Program-made: the position numbers and the translations under genes
Source of the DNA: Stagnihabitans sp039932095
GTDB lineage: Bacteria; Pseudomonadota; Alphaproteobacteria; Rhodobacterales; Rhodobacteraceae
Direction of reading: 5' to 3'
Assembly: GCA_039932095.1 (NCBI GenBank)
Contig: JBDTQR010000071.1
Span: 1-19,450 of the forward strand
Length of the DNA stretch: 19,450 nucleotides
The notes under the pieces: model-generated
Databases searched by the model: none
What the model was told of the DNA's origin: nothing
The model's input: the letters and a program-made list of their open reading frames with translations, nothing else
In this document: positions 1-7,900 of the stretch, in pieces
How the letters are laid out: every line of letters begins with the position of its first letter
Position numbering within the stretch: position 1 is the first letter of the stretch

Positions 1-383
1 TGGGCGTCTTTCACGGCGTCTTCCGCCTGTTTCTTGGCGTCGTCGACGGTTTTCTTGGCCTGATCCTCGGCCTTTTTCACCGTGTCCTCGACCGCTTTCT
101 TGGCGTCATCAACCGCCTTTTCCGCCTGTTTTTCGGCGTCCTTTGCGGCCTGTTCGGCCTGTTTCTTGGCATCGTCGATCAGCTTTTCGGCCTGCTTCAT
201 GGCGTCTTCCATCGCCTTTTCCGCCGCCGCCTTGGCCGCCAGTGCCGCCTGCTCGGCCGCTGCGATCTGGGCTTTCAGCGCCGCCTCGCCAGCCTTCATC
301 GCGTCATCAAGCGCGCCCTGGCCCTGCGCAATCGCGCCCTGCACCGCCTGTTGGCCCTGCGCCATGGCGTCGTCGAGCATATC
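1..383 (-). repeat. Tandem 33-bp (11-residue) coding repeats
   Basis: Read on the minus strand from base 383, the coding sequence divides without gaps into eleven complete 11-codon units and part of a twelfth. The later units share the pattern K-x-[AIV]-[DE]-D-A-K-K-[QA]-[AV]-E. The first units (DMLDDAMAQGQ, QAVQGAIAQGQ, GALDDAMKAGE) are Gln/Gly-rich variants in the same register. The array continues past the window edge, so its full copy number is unknown. Confidence 0.8.
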
Positions 384-482
384 GGAGCCTTTCATCACGC
401 TGTCCGAGATCTGGCTGGTCAGCGCCTGACACAGGTTGGGGATTTCCGGGAAAGGACAGCTTTGAACGATTGAAGAGGCCAT
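1..482 (-). CDS. Partial hendecad-repeat protein, putative type VI secretion cargo
   Basis: The reading frame opens with ATG at 482 and is still open at base 1, giving 160 visible residues; the C-terminal part lies outside the window. Residues 1-33 form a short head with Cys9 and Cys18. From residue 34 onward the protein is a gapless series of 11-residue units (examples: KLIDDAKKQAE, KAVDDAKKAVE, KTVDDAKKQAE). These are rich in Ala, Lys, Asp, Glu and Gln, as expected for a very long amphipathic helix. The gene follows the DUF4123 adaptor gene by 30 bases on the same strand. In type VI systems the gene after such an adaptor is usually the effector it loads onto the spike, so an effector with its toxic domain beyond the edge is the natural inference. 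No catalytic domain is visible, and a structural or LEA-like protein remains possible. A weak GGAA lies upstream of the start. Confidence 0.72.
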   Translation of the reverse strand, partial: MASSIVQSCPFPEIPNLCQALTSQISDSVMKGSDMLDDAMAQGQQAVQGAIAQGQGALDDAMKAGEAALKAQIAAAEQAALAAKAAAEKAMEDAMKQAEKLIDDAKKQAEQAAKDAEKQAEKAVDDAKKAVEDTVKKAEDQAKKTVDDAKKQAEDAVKDA

Positions 483-512
483 GGGTCAGTTCCACATCAG
501 AAAATGTTGGGT

Positions 513-1013
513 CTAGCGGTCGGCGTCGGCAGCCTCGGCCTTGTCGAGAAAGCTGCCATCGGCCCATTCGACCCGGTCGATCCAGTCAAGAAACTTGGCG
601 CGCTGGGCGTTGGTGGTGCCGTGCAGGAACACCCGGATCACGCGGGGGTCCCAGTAGCGAAACAGCACGTCGGTCTTGCTGCCTTCGACCCGTGCCAGAT
701 TGAACTTGCGCAGCGATTGGCGGACCGAGACGATGTCGACCCTGGAATAGACATAGTAACCCCAGGGCACCGAACTGCCCCACGCTGTCAGGGTACGCGC
801 CACCTCGGGCACCTGGGCAAGGTCGACGAGCCACGGGCCGACCGCCAGCACCTGCGGCGCCATGCTGCGGGCCAGCAGCGGTTCGGCCACCGAGGACATC
901 AGGTTCGGGACGACCGGGCGCAGGGCAGCGGCGCTGGCAAGATCCACAACCGCATAGCAGAACGCCCCCTCGATCGAGGAGCTGGTTTGAGAGCGTTCGT
1001 CCTGGGTGACCAT
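513..1013 (-). CDS. DUF4123 family type VI secretion effector adaptor/chaperone
   Basis: This 166-aa protein matches the DUF4123 family (Tap/TEC adaptors), which bind a specific type VI effector in the cytoplasm and help place it on its VgrG spike. The match covers about residues 17-148. The family hallmark is the segment around 117-130 (LFRYWDPRVIRVFL), preceded by YYVYSRVDI and the basic stretch LRKFNLARV near 100-109. The length is shorter than many DUF4123 proteins, which often carry an extra C-terminal lobe. The ATG start at 1013 follows a clear AGGAAAGC ribosome binding site. It sits 47 bases after the upstream 161-aa gene and 30 bases before the hendecad-repeat gene, so the three form one operon. 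The family assignment rests on recalled motifs rather than a search. Confidence 0.82.
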   Translation of the reverse strand: MVTQDERSQTSSSIEGAFCYAVVDLASAAALRPVVPNLMSSVAEPLLARSMAPQVLAVGPWLVDLAQVPEVARTLTAWGSSVPWGYYVYSRVDIVSVRQSLRKFNLARVEGSKTDVLFRYWDPRVIRVFLHGTTNAQRAKFLDWIDRVEWADGSFLDKAEAADADR

Positions 1014-1060
1014 GCTTTCCTCGGGATTGGTTCAGGTCACCGGGCCAACGGGCGGCCCGG

Positions 1061-1546
1061 TCAGAATTTTGCACATTGTTCGCAGAACGGCAGGCCATCC
1101 TGTGCCGCCGACATCAGGCAATCGGCCTGTTTCAGCGCATCGAAAATCGGGTCGGGCAACTGGTCGACCGGCACTTCCGGCCGTGGCCGCAATTTGAGCG
1201 CCGGCGATTTCGGTGGCGGCGGCGGGGCCTCGGCGGCAGGGGGTGGCGGTGCGGTGCCGCCACCTTGCGAGCCGGTGCGGCCCGGATCGGGTTCAGGCTG
1301 CGGCTTGCCGGCGACCTTGAGCGCGCCGTCCGCCAGACGCCGGGCCAGATAGTCCAGCACCTGCCGGTCCGACGCGGGCATCGTCGCGCCGCCGCGCAGA
1401 TCAGTGCGCCAGGTCTCGCGGAAATGTTGCAGATTGTCATGCTCGGCCGCTGCCTGCCGCAACAGTCGCAACGCCTCATCCTGCGAAGAAAATCCGCGCG
1501 GGCCGGCGCGTTTATTGCCCTTGCCTACCAGGTAAACCCTGTTCAT
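1061..1546 (-). CDS. Hypothetical protein with proline-rich linker and C-terminal Cys motif, T6SS-associated by context
   Basis: I do not recognise this 161-aa protein. Residues 1-78 look folded and helical (SQDEALRLLRQAAAEHDN, then SDRQVLDYLARRLADGALKV). Residues 79-127 are a low-complexity linker rich in Pro, Gly and Ala. Residues 128-161 form a short C-terminal segment with Cys143, Cys155 and Cys158 in the context DGLPFCEQC. No signal peptide or membrane segment is visible. It is the first gene of the putative type VI cargo operon, directly ahead of the DUF4123 adaptor, so it may be a cargo-loading partner, an immunity protein or a spike accessory; the sequence does not decide. The ATG at 1546 is chosen over an in-frame TTG at 1585, which has no ribosome binding site. 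The site for the ATG is itself weak. Confidence 0.65.
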   Translation of the reverse strand: MNRVYLVGKGNKRAGPRGFSSQDEALRLLRQAAAEHDNLQHFRETWRTDLRGGATMPASDRQVLDYLARRLADGALKVAGKPQPEPDPGRTGSQGGGTAPPPPAAEAPPPPPKSPALKLRPRPEVPVDQLPDPIFDALKQADCLMSAAQDGLPFCEQCAKF

Positions 1547-1633
1547 GCCGCTACCAAGTCGTCTGAGGATTACCACTGAACTCAATGGACCATACTAAGC
1601 GCCATTTCCGCCGTCGCGCCAGCGGTTTCTGCG

Positions 1634-1670
1634 CCTGATCCGGCAAGCCTGATTTTCCCCTGATCGGCAA
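1634..1670. repeat. Intergenic direct repeat, possible operator
   Basis: CCTGATCCGGCAA at 1634-1646 recurs as CCTGATCGGCAA at 1659-1670, differing by one deleted C, with starts 25 bases apart. The pair lies between the start of the minus-strand cargo operon (1546) and the EcfG-like promoter of the plus-strand operon. The spacing is compatible with tandem sites for a dimeric regulator of the minus-strand operon, but no regulator is identified. Confidence 0.35.
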
Positions 1671-1687
1671 TTTCCGGTCCGCCGCGG

Positions 1688-1696
1688 TTATCCACA
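1688..1696 (+). other. Single consensus DnaA box
   Basis: TTATCCACA is an exact copy of the consensus DnaA-binding 9-mer, and it lies in non-coding DNA between divergent operons. No second box, AT-rich unwinding region or replication gene is seen nearby, so this is not a replication origin. It could be a chance occurrence or a DnaA-responsive regulatory site. Confidence 0.4.
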
Positions 1697-1757
1697 GCTT
1701 TGAGCGTCAGAATGGCGGAAACGTGCCGATCCGGCCCCGTCATAATGCCGCACCACA

Positions 1758-1783
1758 GGAACCTTTTGCGCGGGCAAGGCGTT
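1758..1783 (+). promoter_or_regulatory. EcfG-type general stress response promoter (GGAAC-N17-CGTT)
   Basis: GGAAC at 1758-1762 and CGTT at 1780-1783 are separated by 17 bases. This matches the -35 and -10 elements recognised by EcfG, the extracytoplasmic sigma factor of the alphaproteobacterial general stress response (PhyR-NepR-EcfG). Transcription would be expected to start near 1790. That leaves a leader of about 23 bases containing the AGGGGAAC ribosome binding site before the ATG at 1813, a fully consistent geometry. It would drive the 55-aa gene and the glucan synthase. No ecfG, nepR or phyR gene is in the window. Confidence 0.7.
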
Positions 1784-1812
1784 TTGCTTCTGTCAAACTG
1801 AGGGGAACGTCG

Positions 1813-1980
1813 ATGAACTGGGACCAAATTGAAGTCAAATGGACGGAGATGGTTCTGCGGGTTCAGGTTGGCGCACAACCAAGTGCCACCGCAGCCGCAC
1901 GCAAACCATCACACGCTGTCGACTCCGCGAAACCCGTAGCCGCCCGACCTGAAATGGCCAAGGACCACGCTGCCGGATGA
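1813..1980 (+). CDS. Small protein with CsbD-like N-terminus, leader gene of glucan synthase operon
   Basis: This is a 55-aa protein starting at ATG 1813, eight bases after a strong AGGGG ribosome binding site. The N-terminal MNWDQIEVKWTEM resembles the opening of CsbD-family stress proteins (typically MNWD-x-IEG-x-WKQ). The glycine and the downstream CsbD core are absent; after residue 20 the sequence is an Ala/Pro/Lys-rich, probably disordered tail. It may be a degenerate or clade-specific relative of CsbD; the function is unknown. Its last codon and stop overlap the start of the glucan synthase as ATGA, indicating translational coupling. An EcfG-like promoter lies immediately upstream, which fits because CsbD-like genes are common general-stress targets. 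A longer frame opening at 1723 is rejected because it would place the promoter inside the gene. Confidence 0.68.
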   Translation: MNWDQIEVKWTEMVLRVQVGAQPSATAAARKPSHAVDSAKPVAARPEMAKDHAAG

Positions 1981-4900
1981 CGCAGCGCGGAACTGGGTTA
2001 TGGTCTGACACCGCTCCGATCCGCAGCGAAATCTTTGGACCGGAGCGGCTGGATCATCATGCCGTCTCGCTGGCGACGGCGCAGAAGGTCAGTGTCAGCC
2101 CGCGACGGGTGGCAAACCTGCAGCGGCGGATGCGTGCCAACGGTACGGTGTTGCTGACGGCCTACCGGGCTGCCGCGCGGGCGCAGGAGGCCGGGCATCC
2201 GATTACCCCCGCTGCCGAATGGTTGCTGGACAATTTTCACATCGTCGAGGCGCAGTTGCGCCAGATCCGCGATGACCTGCCGCCGGGTTACTACCGTCAT
2301 CTTCCCAAGCTGACGGATGGCTTTCTGGCCGGTTATCCGCGGGTCATGGGCTTGGCCTGGGCCTATGTTGCCCATACCGACAGCCTGCTGTCCGGGCCGC
2401 AACTGTTGCGTTTTGTTCAAGCCTATCAAACGGTTCAGCCCCTGACGACGGGCGAGTTGTGGGCGGTCGCCATCACGCTGCGCATCGTGCTGGTCGAAAA
2501 CATGCGCCGTCTGGCGGTTCAGATCATCGAGGCTTTGGGCCAGCGTCAGGCTGCCGACGCGCTGGTGGACCGGGTGCTGGCGGATGGCCGCTCGGTCCAT
2601 GCCGTGCTCGCCAGTCTGGAAGATGTCGACCTGCCCGATCTGATGGCGGCGCAAATCGCCAAGCGGCTGCGCGGCATGGACCCGTCCGAGACGCCGCTGG
2701 CCACCTGGCTGGCCGCGCGGTTGCAGGCCAAGGGTCAGACAGTTGACAGCGTGGTCGCCCATGCGCAGGACCGTCAGGGTGCGTCGAACGTCACGATGCG
2801 CAATGTCGTCACCTCGATGCGGCGCATGGCGGAAATGGACTGGGCCGAGTTTTTCGAAGCCGCCAGTCTGGTCGAGGCGCGGCTGCGGCAGGTGCCGGGC
2901 TATGACGCGATGGATTTTGCCACCCGCAACGATTATCGCTCGGCCATCGAGGAGCTGGCACGCGGATCGTCCCATAGCGAGGCCGAGGTCACCGAGACGG
3001 CGTTGGCCGAGGCTGCGGCGCAGGACCCCGGCCATGTGCTGATCGGGGCGGGTCGGGGCGGGCTGGAACAGGCGCTGGGCTTTAGCCCAAGCCTGCGGCA
3101 GCGGTTCAACCGGTTGCGTCTTGGGCTGACCGGCTATCTGCTGGCGATCGCACTCGCCTCGGTGCTGTTTCTGGCGCTGGCGCTGTGGGCGACGGGTCAA
3201 CATGGTCTGGCCTATGGGCTGACCGGGGGTTTCATTGCCGTAGAGGCCGGGATCGCGCTGGTCCAACTGGTGCTGGGCCGACTTGTGGTACCCAAACGGC
3301 TGCCCGGCCTTGCGTTGAAAGAGGCGATCCCGGCAGAGTTCCGCACGCTGGTGGCGGTGCCGGTCCTGCTGACGGGTGAGGCCGATCTGGCCGAGATGCT
3401 ACGCCGGCTGGAGGTGCATCACTTGTCCAGTATCGGCGGTGCGGTGCATTATGCGCTGCTGTCGGACGGGCCGGACGCCGACACCGAGGACACGCCCGAA
3501 GACCTGGTGCTGATCTCGGCAGCGCAGGCCGGGATTGCGTCCTTGAACGCGGCCTATCCCAACGAAACCGGCGACCGCTTCCTGTTGCTGCACCGCCAGC
3601 GGCGCTGGAACCCGGCGGAAGGCGTCTGGATGGGATGGGAGCGCAAGCGTGGCAAACTGGAAGAATTGAACCAGCTGTTGCGTGGCGCGACCGACACCAG
3701 CTTTCTGCCGGGCAGTACGGTGCCTGACGGGGTGCGCTTTGTCCTGACGCTGGACGCCGATACCCGCCTGCCGCGCGACACCTTGCGCGCGTTGATCGGC
3801 AAGATGGCGCATCCGCTGAACAGTCCGGTGCTGGATGAGGGCATGCAACGGGTGACCGCGGGCTACGGCATCTTGCAGCCGCAGGTGACGCCCGCCATGC
3901 CGGTCGGCGACGAAGGCTCGGCCTATCAGCGCATCACCGCCAGCCCCGGCGGGTTGGAGCCCTATGCGGCGGCGCGGTCGGACATCTATCAGGACCTGTT
4001 CCGTGAGGGGTCTTTCACCGGCAAGGGGATTTACGACGTCGATGCGTTTTCTGCGGCGCTGGCCGGGCGGGTGCCGGAGAATACGCTTTTGAGCCATGAT
4101 CTGTTCGAGGGGGCGTTTGCCCGGGCGGGCCTCGCCTCGGATGTGCAGGTGATCGAGGATTTCCCGACCCGCTATGATGTCGATGCCCGCCGTCAGCATC
4201 GTTGGGTGCGGGGCGATTGGCAGATGTTGCCGTGGATCGTGGGGGTCAGGCCGACAAAGGGCGGGTTGTCGGCGCTGAACCGCTGGAAGATGCTGGACAA
4301 TTTGCGGCGGTCGCTGCTGGCCCCCGTCATGCTGATGTCGCTGGCGCTTGGCTGGGCGTTGCCATTGGCCGAGGCATTGGAATGGACAATGGCGGTGCTG
4401 GTGCTGCTGGCGGTTCCGGCCTTGATTGGCCTGCCGCTGGCGATTTTGCCGGGCCGGGCCGGGATCACCTCGCGCAGCCATATTCAGGCGCTGGCGGGCG
4501 ATGCCGGGACGGCGCTGGCGCGGGTCGGCCTGTCGATCACCTTGCTGGCCGATACGGCGGCGCTGCGGCTGGACGCGGTGGCGCGCAGTCTGATCCGGCT
4601 GCAGACCGGCCGTCACCTGCTGGAATGGCTGACCGCGTCGCAATCGGCGGGCGCGGGACTGCCCGGTCTGCCGCGCTATTACCGGCTGGGCGGCGCTGGT
4701 GTGGCGCTTGGCGTCGTCCTGTGCGCCGCCATCACTCTGCTGAACCCGGCCGTCTGGCCGCTGACGCTGACCTTTGCCGCGCTGTGGCTTGTGGCGCCTG
4801 GCGTGGTCTGGCATCTGAGCCGCCAGCGGCCTGACCATGCCAAGCCGGCCTTGACCGAGGCGGAGGTCAACCAGTTGCGGCTGATCGCGCGCCGGACATG

Positions 4901-7900
4901 GCGGTATTTCGAGACCTTCGTCACCGAAGACAACAATTTCCTGCCGCCCGACAATTTTCAGGAGATCCCGCATCCGGTGCTGGCCCGCCGCACCTCGCCC
5001 ACCAATGTCGGGATGTATCTGCTGTCGGTGACGGCGGCGGTGGATATGGGCTGGATCGGTCAGGCCGAGGCGGTGACGCGACTGGAACAGACGATGGCCA
5101 CCATGCAGAAGATGCCGCGCTTTCGCGGCCATCTGTACAACTGGCATGACACAACCGACCTGTCGGTGATGTCGCCGGCCTATGTCTCGACCGTCGACAG
5201 CGGCAATCTGGCGGGCCACCTGATCGCGGTCGCGCGGGCCTGTCTGCGCTGGCAGCACCCGCCGGTGACCGATTTGCGCGGCCTGCACGACGCCCTTGCC
5301 CTTGCAAACCAGGCGCTGGCCAAGGCACCCAATGACCGGGTTGCGGCGCTGCTGGCCGAAGTGGCGGCCCATCCCGACAGGGCAGACGCGGCGGCCGAGA
5401 TGGCGCGTGAGGTGAGCGGTGCGGACAGTGAACTGGCGTTCTGGACCGGGGCGGTTGCGGCCTGCCACCACAGCCAGCTTGCCGATCCGGCACCGCGCGC
5501 CCGGGTGACCGCTGTGGCCGATCTGGCCCGGCGGCTGGCGATGGAAATGGATTTCGCCTTTCTGCTGCAGCCGGAAAAGCAATTGTTGTCGATCGGCTTT
5601 CAGGTCGAAAACAACACGCTGGATTCCAACTGTTACGATCTGCTTGCATCGGAATCGCAATTGACCAGCCTGTTTGCGATTGCCAAGGGTGACGTGCCGA
5701 CCCGGCACTGGTTCCAGCTGGGCCGCAGCGCCACGCCTTTGGGCGCTGGGTCGGCGCTGATCTCGTGGTCGGGCAGCATGTTCGAATATCTGATGCCTGC
5801 GCTGGTGTTGCAGTCGCCCGAAGGCTCGCTGCTGGTCGAGACCAACCGCCGGGTCGTGGCGCGGCAAGAAGAGTACGGCCATGCGTTGGGCCTGCCTTGG
5901 GGCATCTCGGAATCCTCGTACAACGCCCGCGATCTGGCGATGACCTATCAATATTCCAACTTTGGCGTGCCGGGTCTGGGGTTGAAGCGCGGCCTTGGCG
6001 AAAACCGGGTGATTGCGCCCTATGCCACCGGCCTTGCCGCCATGGTGGATCCGCTGGCCGCCCTTCTGAACTATGAGGCGCTGCGCAAGTTGGGGGCCGA
6101 GGGGCGCTATGGCTTTTATGAAGCGCTGGATTTCACCGCCTCGCGACGGCCCGAGGGGACGGATCATGCGATCGTGCAAAGCTTCATGGCCCATCATCAG
6201 GGCATGACGATTGCGGCGCTGACCAATGTCGTGCTGGATGCACCGCTGCGCCGTGATTTCCATGCCGATCCGATCATTCAGGCGGTCGACGCGCTGTTGC
6301 AGGAAAGGGTGCCGCGCGATGTCTCGCTGGCCCCACCAAGGGCGCGCGAGGTGCGGACCGGCGCGGATGTGCAGAGTTCACCGGATGTGCTGCGCCATTT
6401 CGAGCATCCTGCCGAGACGGTGCCGACCGCGCATCTGCTGTCGAACGGGCGCTACGGGCTGGTGCTGACCCCGGGCGGCGCGGGTTACAGCCGGTGGGGC
6501 GATCTGGCGGTGACCCGGTGGCGGGCCGATCCGACCCAGGCGCGTGAAGGCTCGTTCATCTTTCTGCGCGACGTGCAGTCGGGCGGTTTCTGGTCGGCCA
6601 CCCTGCGACCCGCAGGCGAGGATGCCCAGCGGCACAGTGCGATTTTCAGCGGCCATCACGCCGTGTTCAACCATCAAAGGCGTCTGCTGACCACGCGGAC
6701 CGAGGTTGTGGTGTCGACCGAGGATGACGCCGAAGCGCGGCGCATCACGCTGACCAACACCGGTCGCCATCCGCGTGAAATCGATGTGACCTCGTATGCC
6801 GAATTGGTGCTGGCACCGCAGGCGGCGGATCAGGCGCATCCGGTGTTTTCGAAAATGTTCGTGGTGACGGATTACATGCCGGAACTGGGGGTTCTGATCG
6901 CCACGCGGCGCAAACGCAGCCCGTCGGACCCCGATGTCTGGGCCGCCCATATCGCCGTGGTTGAAGGCATAGAGACCGCACCCCTGCAATATGAAACCGA
7001 CAGAGCGCGATTTGTCGGGCGGGGCGCAACCCTGTCCGAGGGCCGGATGGAGGCGACATTGTCCGGCACCACCGGCACCGTGCTGGACCCGATCTTTGCC
7101 CTGCGCCGCCGGGTCCGCATTCCGGGTGGCGAACGGGCCCGCGTGACGTTCTGGACCATGGTTGCGCCCTCACCCGCCGCATTGCTGGACATGGTGGAGC
7201 GGCACAGCGACACCTCGGCCTTTGGTCGGGCGATGACGCTGTCATGGACCCAAGGCAAGGTGCAGTTGCGCCATCTCGGCCTGACCCCGGCCCGCGCGAC
7301 CGAGTTTCAGCGGCTGGCCGGCATGGTGATCCGCAATGACGCAAGGCTGCGCGCCAGACCGGCGCAGGTGCTGGCCGGCGCCGGGCCACAGTCCGATCTG
7401 TGGGCGATGTCGATCTCCGGCGATCTGCCGATTGTCCTGTTCACGATCAGCGAGACCGAAGATATCGGCCGTCTGCAAGAGGTTCTGGCCGCAGTGGAAT
7501 ACTGGCGCACCAAGTCGCTGGCGGTGGATCTGGTGATCCTGAACGACCGGTCGTCGTCTTATGTACAGGATCTGCAGAACGCGGTCGATCAGGCGGCGCG
7601 CAAGGCCTCTCCCGCCGGTCCGGGCAAGGGCGGCTCGGTGCATTTCCTGCGCACTGACCTGACCACACCCGAGGCGCGCCGCGCCCTGCTTGCCGCCGCT
7701 GCGGTGGTTCTGGTCGCCAGCCGGGGCAGCATCGGGGCCCAGCTTGACCAGTTGGCCCCGGTCGAACCGCTGCCCGAAACCGTCTGGCCACCGGCCTTGA
7801 TCCCGACGCAAGTGCCGCTGCCGGTGCTGGAGTTCTTCAACGGCACCGGCGGCTTTGCCGACGACGGGCGCGAATATGTCACCGTGTTGCGCGATGGCCA

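Noticed and set aside
82..429. Plus-strand Ser/Ala/Phe-rich frame opposite the hendecad gene
   Set aside because: Its apparent repeats are the antisense image of the minus-strand 11-residue repeats; no start signal or domain.
504..1352. Plus-strand frame (282 codons) opposite the DUF4123 gene
   Set aside because: Composition is of the shadow type and the opposite strand carries a recognisable family protein with a good ribosome binding site.
1658..1700. Possible replication origin around the DnaA box
   Set aside because: Only one box, no AT-rich unwinding region, iterons or replication gene nearby.
1582..1878. Minus-strand frame (98 codons) in the intergenic region
   Set aside because: It would run across the EcfG-like promoter and the 55-aa gene start, has no ribosome binding site and resembles no known protein.
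3399..6263. Long open frame on the minus strand (954 codons) inside the glucan synthase gene
   Set aside because: Low-complexity Arg/Gln/His composition, no ribosome binding site or recognisable motif, and opposite a complete family protein.
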